From contig OX336388.2 in the NCBI GenBank assembly GCA_946902985.2, positions 231,366,467 to 231,430,466 of the forward strand: a DNA stretch of 64,000 nt, written 5' to 3'. Below the pieces are notes generated by a model that worked only from the letters and a program-made list of their open reading frames with translations, searched no databases and had not been told where the DNA came from. This DNA comes from Meconema thalassinum (lineage: Eukaryota; Arthropoda; Insecta; Orthoptera; Tettigoniidae). Positions within the stretch are counted from its first letter, which is position 1, and each line of letters begins with the position of its first letter. Both the position numbers and the translations under genes were made by a program. This document shows positions 8,707 through 19,852 of the stretch, piece after piece.

Positions 8707-9381
8707 CAGGGTCATCGAAAAATAATGCCAACATTAACAAAAAATTATAGCACCGAAACCCTTTATGATAAACGTGTAATTCTTTCACTGAACGCCAGCT
8801 GGTTAAAGTAAGTTTTGTTTTGGAGAGGACGTGACCTTGCTATGCGCACACTAGATGCGCAGTAGCCAGGGTCGGCCGGGGGCGCGCGCCAATGCCTGCA
8901 CCGCCCGACAAACTGCACCTGATTACAAAGCTGTCATTCGATGGTTTCATCAGTTTAAGGAAACAGGGATTGGAGAGAAAAAATCGAGGCCAGGCCGACC
9001 ACCAACATCAGCATTGAACGCACGCTTTCCCAATGGCTGGATTGGTACGTGCAATCATTTCAGGAGTAACTGTCAAGATTGCGGCAGAAATTCGCTCCCG
9101 CAGGTGCTCCAAATCCCGATTGTTTTCTGCATACACAATGTTTTTAATGCACCCCCAGGAAAAAAAATTCAAAGGGGTGAGGTCGGGACTTTATTGGTGC
9201 GCGCGCCCCCGGCCGACCTTGGCTACTGCGCATCTAGTGTGCGCATAGCAAGGTCACGTCCCTTCCCAAACAAACCTTACTTTAACCAGCTGGCGCTCAG
9301 TGAAAGAATTACACGTTTAACATAAAGGGTGTCGGTGCTATCATTTTTTGTTAATGTTGGCATTATTTTTCGATGACCCTG
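8707..9381. mobile_element. Second mariner-like element with ~188-bp inverted ends
   Basis: It is bordered by TA (8705-8706, 9382-9383). The ends are CAGGGTCATCGAAAAATAAT and its inverse, and the arms at 8707-8893 and 9193-9381 match at about 90% by eye. The middle (8894-9192) holds two transposase pieces facing each other. DYKAVIRWFHQFKETG with a KKSRPGRPPTS-like HTH segment is on the plus strand. A C-terminal piece is on the minus strand, with an SP/RPDLTP-FFLG-like segment near 9150-9195 and an LRERISAAILTVTPEMIA-like segment near 9060-9110. Both halves therefore begin with the same left end. Confidence 0.75.
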
Positions 9382-9383
9382 TA

Positions 9384-10546
9384 CTATAACGACTTCTTCT
9401 CAGTATTTCCTCACAGGGCTCAATAAACCCAGTTCCAATCGTTAGGTCAGAGTTACATTTCATGGCACGTGAACTCTGATCTCGTGATGATACAGGGTCT
9501 AAATATTGAAAAACCAATCAATGACATACTCGGTAATCTTGTAATGCTGAAGTGATGTTTATTCATTGTGTTGCAATCTACCTAGAAAGCCTGTAAGCTA
9601 CCTTGAATGAACAATAATTAATCCATCATATTGCGGATATTACGATAGGAAAAAAATATGCCCCCAAGTCCTGTCTAGAACTGCGTAGGTTGCTCGTGGG
9701 TCATTGAATGCACCTGTTGTCCAACGACGGCTAAAAAAAAAGTGTGCCTCACTTATTTAGCTTTGACCACTGCCTACTAGATCACACAAATCCTTGACAA
9801 GCAAAGTTTGGGCATGGTCCGCGTCTGGTAGGATCGAGATCAACTTCTATCTGATGTTTCTGTTAACTGTACACAGCCGGCTAACTCACAATGCGCCTTC
9901 AACATCAGCTTACACAAGGTTTCCTATTATAAGAATCTAGAAGGCAATGCTCGCGTGAAATCCAATACTGTGTACTTTTATGATGATAATATTGTTGTAT
10001 TAAGGTCACCACGTACTCTTACACGATGAAAAAGTCTATTTTTGTGGCATCACTTTACTAAGTATTTTCTGGGTTTATGCTAAAGGTACAGCTATGATTC
10101 TTGTCACATATAAGAAGCGGTATATTCTGAGCTTTTTTTTGACCATGTAGTGCTACTTTGCTTTTATAGGATTTGTGAAATGAATACAAGTTTAGACAGA
10201 TACATTTTCGAAAAAAATGTTGTATAAGTTGCTTCAGGTACACATTTCTCAGTTGTTTTTCAATCAAATATTCTCAAATGTTGTTCTCACACTTGGAAAG
10301 GATCATGGCAGTTGAGTAACCACTTTGTTTCATTATTATTGGAACAGAATGCAAGAAAAAAATCCGAACTCTTTCTTTTTAAATTTATTCAAAAATATGT
10401 ATCAATTTTTCTCTTTCGAATCCATGCCTACTATGTTTTGGAAGTGAAAATAGGTTAACATTAAAGTACTCCATTAGGCAAGTTAATGTAAAAAAATAGC
10501 CCTCTATCTTAAATGGTTTCCTAGTTATTGGTACCTAAACATGAAA
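9384..10546. other. Unassigned AT-rich DNA
   Basis: I recognise no gene, repeat end or RNA gene. The longest frame (10058-10267, minus, 69 codons) has no familiar motif. Confidence 0.5.
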
Positions 10547-10547
10547 A

Positions 10548-10808
10548 ATGAGTATTAACGGAAAACAGCTGGCAAAGTTAAAAGTGTATTATTCAGATCA
10601 TGGGACGCTAATTTTTAAAAACGAATTTAAGGTAGTTGTAGACATCAAAACCCCAACAAACTATATATATTTGGATTCAGAAAAGAATGAAGAATATTAT
10701 GGCGCCAATATCAAAAACCGATTATTTTTCATCATGCAAGAGTACGTGGTGTCCTTAAGGGACCTAACATCGATTTTATCGGCCCCTAATGGTTTAAATG
10801 ATAAGTGA
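10548..10808 (+). other. Open frame of unknown origin ending in a retroposon tail
   Basis: The frame has 86 codons, and the first ~65 (MSINGKQLAKLKVYYSDHG...) resemble nothing I know. The last ~20 codons are translated from an R-ATC 3' end (10750-10808). The upstream sequence shows no promoter or splice context I can support, so I do not call it a gene. Confidence 0.3.
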
Positions 10809-10812
10809 TGAT
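10750..10812 (-). mobile_element. R-ATC retroposon 3'-terminal scrap
   Basis: Read on the minus strand it carries the family end (ACCATTAGGGGCCGATAA, then TGTTAGGTCCCTTAAGGAC). Only about 60 bp remain, with no head or tail repeat. Confidence 0.6.
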
Positions 10813-11068
10813 ATGCACACTAAAGTCCGTTCGCCGAGTCGAGATAGTGCGCGTAAACACCTGCACGTGGTCACTTGACTGCCTTGACAGGGAAACAAGC
10901 CCAGTTCACGCCATCGGCTCTGCTGGACAGGAGTAGCCAAGAAGCTCCAAGATCATTACTGTCGACCAAAATATTATGTGTACTCGAGTTTGAAGGTTGT
11001 TTGTGAAGTAACCAATAGACCTACATACAATCCAATAACATCATCATTTTCGTCGTTCTATTTTACGT
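10813..11068. other. Unassigned spacer
   Basis: No open frame or repeat is recognised between the retroposon scrap and the LINE 3' end. Confidence 0.4.
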
Positions 11069-14000
11069 TAGTTCTTCTTCTTTCTTCCGAATTTGGCCGC
11101 CTGTGGGCCGCATGGAACCTAAGGCTTTCTGGTTAATCTCCTCTTCTCTTCCCAAAACCTCTTCATTCGTTCACTTCTGATCTTTCGCTCCTCCTCGGAT
11201 ATTACCAGTTTGGCTCTAATTTTAGGTGTTTTCTCCTCGAATATCTTGATGTTGTCAATTCGGTTTCTGAACTCTTTTCTGTTGTGGATCACATCCACTG
11301 AGAGTCCACTTTCCTTGGCGTCTCTTTTAACCTCTTCTACCCACTTAGTTGTAGCCTTCAGCTCTGTAATATACTTGAATATCCTCTTAGTCAGTCGGTT
11401 CTCATCCATTCTCACCAAATGTCCGTATAATTTCAACCTTCGCTTCCGCATTGTGACAGTAATTTTTTCAGTATGTTTTTAAAGGTCATCATTCCTTCTG
11501 TTCTTCCATGTCCCGTCAGCAGTTTTCTGTGGTCCTAAAATTTTCCGCAAAATTTTCCTCTCCTTTTTTTCCAGTTCTTGAAGATCCCCTTTTTTATTCA
11601 GTGTCAAGCACTCCGAGGCGTACAGACCCTCTGGCTTTACTACTGTGCTATAGTGTCTGAGTTTTGCCTTGTAGGATATTGCTCGTTTGTTGTATCTGTT
11701 CTGGGTTAACCTATAAGCCAAATCCAATTTTCTAGCTCTTGCCCTATTTGCTTCTTTATCTAGCCCATTGGGTTCTATCCATTCACCTAGATATTTAAAC
11801 TTCTCAGTTCTTTTGACAGTCCCATGTTTCACTTTTATGTGTCTCTCTCCAAGGTGTCTGTACTCCATGTATTCTGTCTTTTCATAGGAGACTTTAAGAC
11901 CCGTTTTCTCAGCGATTTCGTGCAGAGTATCCAGCATTTTTTGGGCATCATCTCGGCTTTGGGCTAAGAGGGCAAGATCATCAGCAAAAGCCAAACATTT
12001 AATTTCCAGGTTCTGTCCTTTCCTTCCCAGATGTATCCCCCTTACTCCTTTCATGTCCAAAGCTTCCTCCCAGGTTCTCATGATTTTCTCCAGAACAATG
12101 TTGAAGAGGATAGGTGATAAGTCATCTCCTTGTCTGACCCCTGTTTTTATTTCAAAAGGATCAGAGATTTCTCCGAAGAACTTCACTTTTGACATGGTAT
12201 CCGTTAGAGTTTGTTTGATTATTTCTCTCGTCTTCCTGTCAATTCCGAACTCCTCTAGGCTGTTAAATAAAGTCTGCCTGTCAATTGAGTCGTACGCCTT
12301 CTTGAAGTCAACGAATATTACTACAGTGTTCTGGCTTCTCAAAGCTCTTGATCTGAGGATGCTCTTGAGGTTGAATATTTGTTCTGCGCACGATCTCCCC
12401 TTTCTAAAGCCAGCTTGATATTCACCTATGAGGTGGTCTGCTTGTTTTTCAACTCTGTTCAGCAGTACTTTGGAGAGTAGCTTGTATGCGACTGGAAGTA
12501 GAGAGATTCCTCTGTAGTTGTCGATGTTCGCCCGATTACCTTTCGTGTGAAGTGGGTGTATAAGGGCACATTTCCAGTCTTTCGGGATCATTTCAGTTTT
12601 CCAGATTTCTTCTATGATGCCGTGTATTTTTTCTGCAGCCATTTCTCCTCCGAACTTCCACATTTCTGCAGCGATGCCATCTTCGCCTGGTGCTTTGTTG
12701 TTTTTAAGCTCGTTTATTATGCGCTTTACCTCATCTAAACTTGGTGGGTTGGAATCCGGGTTCTCATAGGATGGATTCTGAGTATTCAATCTTTCCACAG
12801 GTTCTTCACAGTTCAGCAGCACTTTGAAATAGTCGGCCAAAAGTTGACAGTTTTCCTTGTCGTTCGTAGCTATACTACCATCTTTCCGTTTGAAGCACAG
12901 ACTTTGTGACTGATATCCCTGTAGTTCCTCTTTGAAGGTTCTGTAAAACTCACGCGTGTTGTTTTTTCGAAAATCGTCTTCTATCTTTTCCACCCCACTT
13001 CTGTCGTAGTTCCTCTTCTCTGATCTTATGATCTTAGCAGTTCTCTTCCTTACTTCCCTGAAATCTTCCCACCTCTCCTCGGTCTTGTTGGAGTGCCATC
13101 TCTTCCAGGCTTGTAGCCTTTTGTCAAGAGCTTCGTCACACTTTTCATTCCACCACCTATGTTTTCGTTTCCTCGCTGGATTTCCCAAACCATCAGCTGC
13201 TTTGGTCATTGCTTCTCTGATCTCTTCCCAGCTGTTCATGTTCAGCTTTGATAGGTTTTCGCAGTATTTTTCCTTGTTCTGTTTCAGAGTCTCTGTATTA
13301 ATTCTGGGTTTCCTGTTGGTTCTCGGTTTGGGCTTGTTTGGCTGGAATTTTACTTTAATCTCCGAGAGGTAGTGATCCGAGTCGATGTTCAGGCTTTTCC
13401 TTACTTTAACATTCAGGATTTCCTTTCGGTTTTTGGTCGTTATTGCCACATGGTCGATCTGGAACTCTCCCAGCATCGTGTTAGGACATACCCAGGTTTT
13501 CTTCTTGCTCGGGAGTGCCTTGAAGTATGTGGACATGAGTTTCAGGTTGAAATGTCTGCAAAACCCGATTAATCTTTCTCCATTTCTGTTCGTTCTTTTA
13601 TGTGCTGGATAGTCCCCCACAATTTTTCTATATCTTCTCTCTTTGCCTATCTGGGCATTGAAATCGCCAACCAAAACTTTTACGTGATGTTGTGGAATTT
13701 TGGAAGTTGTGTCTTCGAGAGTTTGCCAAAAGTTATCCACCTTCTCAGGATTTTTCTTGTTATCTTCATTAATAGGGGCGTGTGCGTTGATAATTGTATA
13801 TGCTTTATTTCCAGATCTAAAGGAGAGAAGAGAAATTCTCTCGGATGGTGAGGTGAAGTTGATGATGGACTCAGTGATGTTCCTCTTAACTACGAAAGCC
13901 GTACCTAAGATCGTTACATTTGATTTGTTTTTTATCGCAGGTTTTCCCTTGTAGATTCTGTAACCCTCAGATTCCATGGGATTTTCGTCTAGGTATCTTG

Positions 14001-14650
14001 TATCTTGTAGTGCCAGTATGCAGATGTCTTTTTCCTTCAAAACGTTGATCAGTTGTTTTAGTTTGCCAACTTTCAGGAGCGTGTTGATGTTCAGCGTTCC
14101 CAGCAGATGTTTTTGCTTGGTTCGTATCTTCTGTGATGAGGTTCTGGGAAGCTCCGACTCTTCCCTGTATGACGTTCCAGGCTCTCCAGAATCCAAAGGC
14201 CTGGTTGCACCGCTTTTGGCGGTGGGGGATTTCCGTTGCCGGCTGCCCCCTGGAGTAGTCTTTCCTGAAGGTGTTTCCATCATGCCCTATGTTGAAGTTA
14301 GTTGGGAGGGCAGGCGTTGCCTGTTCCTCCAGAATTAAAACTGAGGTTGTTAGCCCCAGAGTTTTGGTGTTGGTTCTTCCGCCCTCCAAACCGTTGGGAG
14401 TCTTCCTCTTCCGCCTTGGAGACCGTTGACCGTTTACTATTTTTGCCTCAGTTGATCCGCGGATGCTTATTTGGCCATGCCTTATTCGCACCTGTCCTGC
14501 ATATCTACAGGACGTCCCCTATCAGCCATTGGGACGCGCTGTGTCGGGGTTGAGGCCCCCTACCCCAGTGTCTCGCGCAGGGTTGTGTTTAGCCCTTACT
14601 CAATTCAGAGCTAAACCCCCACGCAAGCTGACCGGGTAATAGTGCCATAT
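11069..14650 (-). mobile_element. Nearly full-length APE-type LINE
   Basis: This is a minus-strand non-LTR retrotransposon of about 3.6 kb. A GC-richer leader (about 14290-14650) lies upstream of the single long ORF. A short 3' UTR (11069-11118) ends in a (GAA)n-like tail. The layout is leader, endonuclease plus reverse transcriptase ORF, short 3' UTR and simple-repeat tail, which fits the RTE superfamily or a relative. No second ORF is convincing; the 174-codon frame at 13967-14491 overlaps the endonuclease in another frame. Related but more decayed copies are at 25.5, 26.9, 53.5-54.8, 56.3 and 59.7-62.6 kb. The exact 5' end and TSD are not resolved. Confidence 0.8.
11119..14283 (-). pseudogene. 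LINE ORF: endonuclease-reverse transcriptase, one in-frame stop
   Basis: The frame has 1,055 codons from the ATG at 14283, broken only by TAA at 11481-11479 (after 934 residues); the same frame then continues to 11119. An APE endonuclease fills about residues 58-310: LGTLNINTLL near 60, LQDTRY (usually E, here D), GDFNAQIG near 205 and SDHYL near 301. The RT (about 520-830) has KAPGEDGI, NYRGISLLPVAYKLLSKVL, GFRKGRSCAEQI, VDFKKAYDSIDR, GVRQGDDLSPILFNI, the catalytic FADD near 765 and KYLGEW. After the stop, MRKRRLKLYGHLVRMDENRL is the usual C-terminal segment. The protein would nick target DNA and copy LINE RNA. The catalytic core precedes the stop, so partial activity is conceivable. Confidence 0.85.
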
Positions 14651-15507
14651 GCTGTCCAGTACAGAAGCCTCACATTGTCGGTCTTAAAGATGGCTGACAA
14701 AATAGGCCGGCTGAGTGACCTAGGCAACGCCAAGAATATTAAGTCGAGTGCATATCTTGTTCATAGTTTCTATGGTAGTGATGGCAAAAGAAACAAAATG
14801 GGTGAAAGTGAGGGCAAAGATTTTAGCCACAGATAACAAGTGACTCTCTAGATAGTGCTTTCTATGGAACTTATTGTAGCAGTTAACAAGATGGCTGACA
14901 CTTACTGCATAAAATTAATAATAAATATGATCCTAAAACACTATCAAAAGAGAGTAGATTCTCTGGACAACACTACCACAAACTCAGCACCCAAAACAAA
15001 GCCACAAATATTCACTGGAAGCCACAAAAGAAACGTAGGTCTTCAGTATAGATGGATATAAGCCGCAGCACCATTACACACGATCTCACCCTCTGGTGGT
15101 TGCACGGTTACGTTAGTTCATGTAGGTTTGGAATTTTTAGTTTATATTTTAATCTTTTTTATCGCAGTTGGCACACAAAACGTGCCCGTTTTTTAAGCGC
15201 GTTTCCACCATGCGTCACATTTAAGAATTATTATCTCACATACCCGTCATCAGATCGAATCCAAATTTTAACACAATATACATTGGAATGTTGTATAACT
15301 GGTTTATTAATTTTAAAATTTTGTGTATCCACGAAACAAAGTTATCATTTTTGTAAGGTAACTTTTTCTCGGCTCGGGGTGGTTTGAAAATGTAGTTCTT
15401 GTTCGCGTTGTAATCCTTATACATCAAAAAGGTATGCTTTATGATTGTGAAATACGTAAATTAATTCACTTATTTTATATCGGTTTGTATTTGTACGGGG
15501 AATTAAG
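14651..15507. other. Unassigned region
   Basis: Short frames (14642-14836, 14855-15061, 15052-15387) have no recognisable domain. I see no repeat ends, RNA gene or promoter. Confidence 0.4.
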
Positions 15508-15661
15508 ACATGGTTCACCAGTTAGCCGCTCCGGTGAAAGCTGTACAGCGTTGCAAGATTGGCTCCATCACGCGTCATGGCGCGCCTCGCTCGGTAGTGA
15601 TGGGCTCGATATCAGCAACGGTGTACAGCATTTCCCGGAGCGGCTAGCTGGTGAACCATGT
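15508..15661. repeat. 154-bp near-perfect palindrome
   Basis: The left arm begins ACATGGTTCACCAG-TTAGCCGCTCCGG and the right arm ends CCGGAGCGG-CTAGCTGGTGAACCATGT. Complementarity continues inward (CTGTACAGCGTTGC against GCAACGGTGTACAG, then GGCTCCATCAC against GTGATGGGCTC), leaving only a short central loop near 15575-15595. It adjoins a GATGTG-family element (15662-16150). It may be a fold-back MITE or a hairpin-RNA source. Confidence 0.75.
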
Positions 15662-16150
15662 GCAGTAGGTTTATTAAATGTGTTTCTCCCAGTGATACGT
15701 TTAGACCAACGAAGTTTCAATTATTGTTAGTAGTCGGTGTTAATATAGTGAATTCCTACGTTGTTTGGAGTGTTGGTTGATGCGATTAGCACTCGACGTA
15801 TCGAGTGCTTACATTAAATATGAATACAGCAAAAGTATGAAGATTTAATAAATCGTAATTGTTTTCAGCAAATATGATATAATGAATATTTTCACACCAA
15901 AGAACATCAACTTGAAGATGATTTATTGTTGGAATTTCTTTAATGGGGCCTCCAAATCTTGAGGTAAACCATATGCAATTTACATTTGACATAGTCACAT
16001 GACTTACAGTACGTCGTTGTACCGATCTCCGCCACCGCGCGCGCTCATTGTTTCCGTCCCATGCACTTCCGTCCCATCCACTTCCGTCTCTTTTCCAAAT
16101 TCACTCCCACAAAAATATCCATCTACCGAGTGGAAAGATGTTACACGTCA
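15662..16150 (-). mobile_element. GATGTG-family element, variant B
   Basis: The right end (16095-16150) is the GATGTG terminus: CCACAAAAATATCC, then CCGAGTGGAAAGATGTTACA. The interior differs from copy 1 but matches 22871-23345 on the opposite strand (ACTCGA(C/T)G-TATCGAGTGC and TCACACCAAAGAAC-like stretches). No coding capacity is visible. Confidence 0.6.
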
Positions 16151-16359
16151 ATAAACCGCGCTGTAGCATGTAACCGATAAGTCAGCCCGCTTCACAATTA
16201 GGCTATACACAGCACTGAGGTTGGCGTACGTTCAACAGGCTCAGCTCTATGCACCCCTTGCGGGCAGCGGTGCAATCACTGTGTTTACTTCCAATACCTC
16301 GACTCGGCGAACATACTTCAGATCTAAATCGAACAACTGACAATACTAACTTGCGGGCT

Positions 16360-16912
16360 AGAACAGCACAAAAACAAAGGAATATGGGAAATGAAAGACA
16401 AAAGAAATGCACTCAAGTCGCGAAAAATGAGAATTGAGGGACTTAGAAAGAAGTAGAGCCATGAAAGGCAGACAGAAGAGGAGAGAGTCCTCCCCAAAGT
16501 CACTGGGAGAAGTGGATAAACCGGACACAGCTCAGGAATCCCTCAGGGTTGCCATCTTTCGACCTCACGAGCCGAGAACCCTTGAGAGTGTAGCATTATC
16601 CAGGGTGCACCCTGCCTTCTCTAGGGCCTGAGCAGAAGGCAGGAGATATAATGAAGAGAAAAGTATAGGTCTGACCACTCGAAGAATGAGGGTATCAGGA
16701 ATGATGAGACAAGGGCCAATTAAGGCGGGAAAATTAAAAACACCCTGGGCCTCGGATACTCTAATACCGTCGAGGTCGGAAGAGAACAAGGAAGGTCGAC
16801 AGGAAAGATGAAAGCGAGAATCCCGGCACAAGGAAGTGTAAGCAATGTCGGACTCAGCCGGTGTCCTGTGGTCGCCTACCCACATCCCACTACGTGTGAG
16901 CCCCTGGGGGAT
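16360..16912 (-). mobile_element. R-ATC retroposon copy 3, 3' truncated
   Basis: The head is at 16890-16912 (minus-strand CCCAGGGGCTCACACGTAG). The middle matches copy 1 across CAGGGTGCACC (about 16602-16612), AAGGCAGGAGATA and AGGGCCAATTAAGGCGG. The 3' end and (ATC)n tail are missing at 16360. Confidence 0.65.
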
Positions 16913-16924
16913 GTGTACTTTGAC

Positions 16925-18100
16925 TTACTATTTCTATCATTGTCACACAGTAGCAACCTTGTACTCAATGGGCAGATAACCTCACTGTTCTGCATCTTAA
17001 AACAACAATAACCAACTGCTGTTGTTGTTTTGTTACATTCGAGGGGCTTGTGCATCGTGGTCATTTAGCCTCGTGTACTTGGGTGTGTGCGGAATTTTGT
17101 GTGATAACCTGTATTAACCCTTACCCTTCGTCAGTCGGGTGAGCCCCGACATCATAATTGTGTACTCTACTGCATGAATTATTTTTCATTTGCGTTTGGT
17201 GTACAAAATATCAAGCATCAATATTCAATTGGCGATTAGTGTCTTAGATTTACCAACAATTTTTAATTGGCGCTAATACACTCGTATGTGATGTGCAATG
17301 CTATAATGGAATATATATATGATCTTTTGCGATTCCTACGCTAAGCTTTTAACTCTCGAAGACCAAACATTACTGCCTACTGGCAATGGGTACGTATTGC
17401 AATGCGCAAGTATACTTGCACGACCGTAGGTCGGTAATGTCTTTGAGGTTGAGCCAAAGGTACTCCAGAAGCCTGTGGTAACTGGATGGGGAGGGCCCAC
17501 AGAAAATAAACGGTGGTTGGTACGCGTGGATGTTGACGGGCTGGAAGGAGTACCTTTGGTTGTCGGGCTGTTTTGTCGTATGTTATGTAAAAAAATGGCA
17601 TCACTGGTATGTGTGTTTGAATGAGTGCACAATTGAATGGACGTTGATGGTTTGCCGTAAAACTATGCAGTAAAGGGTTAAATACGAGCTGTAGGGAGAG
17701 CCAAGAGAATTTTAAATCGAGGGGTATGGCTGTATTAATGTGTGCATTTGGAATTCAGGTGAAGATTGGGAAGAAAGCGACCGTTGCCATAAGTTAGTTA
17801 CCATCCCTGCATTCGCCTGGAGTAGAAGTGGGGAAACGACGGAAAACTACTTCAAGGATAGCTGAGGTGGGAATCGAACCCATCTCTTCTCAGCTTTGTC
17901 TCACGAGGCTGAGTGTACCCTGTTCCAGCCTTCAGACCAGAATTAAATTTCTTGGCAGAGCCGGGAATCGAACCCGGACCTCCAGGGTGACAGCTAAAAA
18001 CGCTAACCGCTAAACCACGAGGTGGGTAACTAACTTAACCAACCTTGCACTCTTTGGGGCAGATGACCTCACTGTTCCGTCCCTTAATCTCTAACTGGGT
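16925..18100 (+). mobile_element. SINE composite (S7/S6 type), split by a piggyBac-type MITE
   Basis: The left half (about 16925-17113) contains TCGTGGTCATTTAGCCTCGT and TTTTGTGTGATAACCTGT. The right half (17682-18100) holds the shared core (TACCATCCCTGCATTC...GAGTAGAAGTGG...GGAAAACTACTTCAAGGAT). The copy at 37.3-37.5 kb runs through this junction uninterrupted. Two minus-strand B-box-like words, GGGAATCGAACCCA (17867-17880) and GGGAATCGAACCCGG (17963-17977), show two tRNA-like modules in tandem, the second matching the SINE head at 36.5 kb. Confidence 0.6.
17118..17677. mobile_element. piggyBac-type MITE, TTAA target site
   Basis: It is flanked by TTAA (17114-17117, 17678-17681). The ends are CCCTTACCC and GTAAAGGG, a short imperfect inverted repeat typical of piggyBac-like elements. 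The 560 bp inside hold no intact transposase. Frames at 17336-17632 (minus) are unassigned. Confidence 0.6.
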
Positions 18101-18134
18101 ATGTGGGGTGCTGAGAACATCCGTCGTGTATAAA

Positions 18135-18753
18135 TAGTACATGCAACGAGCCTATAATGGCTATAATTAAGACACGAGTATGTTTACAAAACGAGCGTAT
18201 GCGAGTTTTATAATTTCCATACGAGTGTCTTAATTACTATTATAGGTGAGTTGCATACGACTGTTTATGTTCGACGATAATTATAACTTTAGTATATGTT
18301 ATAACATAAATATTCATAACTATCTGTTCAGTCACTAGAATTTTGTGATCGGGTGCTGCGCTGGGTAGTATATCTCTGCTTTCGAAGCTCTCTGGCCAAC
18401 CAACGCATGCGCTCTGTGTGCTTCAATGCCATATGTTCAGATTGTGCACCAGTGTTCAGTAAAAGTGTCACCGAAGTCGTTTGGAAACAACGCGCTGTGT
18501 AGAAATTGGATTTGGGGATATTAAGGTACACTGCTATTTCTTGTCTCATTTTCACCAGTTTATTTACGCGAACATATGGACGGTGCACTTTCGGTAATTT
18601 ATATAGACATGTTGGATTTTGAGCGCATGCGCGAAGGTATCCTTATCTAATTGGTCACACAACTGTTTCTTGAGCTCTGATTGGTGGGAGAAACTGTTAT
18701 AATGAGCCTCATTATGATACAGTTTTCTGACACATAATAGTCAGGGTCGAACA
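18135..18753 (-). mobile_element. Small element with Crypton-like remnant and hairpin, copy 2
   Basis: It is the inverted counterpart of 1617-2291. The left edge TAGTACATGCAACGAGCC begins the hairpin end (18135-18262) and the right edge is GGGTCGAACA. TAAA flanks both sides (18131-18134, 18754-18757), consistent with the 3-bp TTA/TAA duplication of copy 1. On the minus strand, 18328-18588 encodes KLVKMRQEIAVYLNI, then NFYTARCFQTTSVTLLLNTG, parallel to copy 1. The family His is Arg and the catalytic Arg is Gln here. Confidence 0.6.
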
Positions 18754-19161
18754 TAAAAAAATCACTAGTTTCTTTTTCTTACAGAAGTTGACTACACTGT
18801 TGAGGAACTCAGTACCTTATTGAATAAGATTGGATTTTAATAAACGTCATTTGCATTGTTTAAAGTTGTGTCTATTATTGCCGACAATAGCATTTATAGG
18901 CTGGGGTGTCGTCAGCACCCCGAATTCCCAGTTACGTTACACATCGTGTCTAGTTGGTTTCTTGAGCTGTCGCTTCTGTGTGGTGTTGGGAGTGTTTGAA
19001 ATTAATAGGCTACTTCTTTAGATGAAGTACAGGAGCGGATCAGTTTACATATTTCTGTTCGTAAATAATAATCTGGAAGTAATAGAGAATTGAGCTTAAA
19101 AATTTACAAGCAGTACGAAACCAAAATATTAAGACTTAGGGATTGGAAATCAGTAAGGTAT
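18754..19161. other. Unassigned spacer
   Basis: No gene or repeat is recognised; the short frame at 18830-19021 has no known motif. Confidence 0.4.
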
Positions 19162-19706
19162 TTATTATTATGGCTCTCCTGTAGTATACGTTGCCCGTTT
19201 CGAAAGTGCGTTATTTTACTTAGTAGCGCTCGGAAAATGGTTTGTATTTACTCTGCCACGTTATTAAAGCCATTTGCCATTAACAAACACCGCGTAAACA
19301 CTTCCTAAAAAGGAAATTGTCAACATTAACTTTCAAGTAATAAACTTATCAAAAAGCACGTTGCCATGTTTGATTACGTAATGCTGCCAACTTACTGATT
19401 GTACTACTAGGCAAAATCATTGGCCTGGTTAAAGATTATTGATGCGTGACATCCCCACTGTGCGTGACAAAAACCAGGGGTGTTATCTGCGCTACCTAAC
19501 CTTTATTGGCCTAGACGAAAACCATTGGGCTGGATGAAAATATTGGTCTGGAAACAATAATGTTGGCACTCTGAAAAAATACAGTAACACTCTAGCGATG
19601 AAATATTCAACTGCTGTATATTAGTAACATTGGCCATTTCTATAGAAAAATTTTCGGATTTTAATGGCGCCGGGCAACGTATACTACACGAGTTCCATTA
19701 TTATAA
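19162..19706. mobile_element. MITE with ~36-bp terminal inverted repeats
   Basis: TTATTATTATGG...GTAGTATACGTTGCCCG at 19162-19197 reappears inverted at 19671-19706 with few mismatches. No coding frame lies between. The class is unresolved because no TSD is clear. Confidence 0.55.
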
Positions 19707-19815
19707 CTGTGGTACCAAATATCTTAAGATAATATTTTTAAGGTAGTAATAAAGATTGAATTTGGTATATTTGGTCTGTATTTAACATTTGTAAAAGAAT
19801 AGTGCAAGTGAGCAT

Positions 19816-19852
19816 CTCCCCCTCCCCCTCCCCCTCCCCCTACCCATTTAAG
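19816..19852. repeat. (CCCCCT)n simple repeat
   Basis: A six-base C-rich unit repeats about six times. It forms a G-rich strand on the minus side. Confidence 0.85.

Noticed and set aside
13967..14491. 174-codon frame as a LINE ORF1
   Set aside because: Most of it overlaps the endonuclease in another frame, and it has no coiled coil, zinc knuckle or RRM features.
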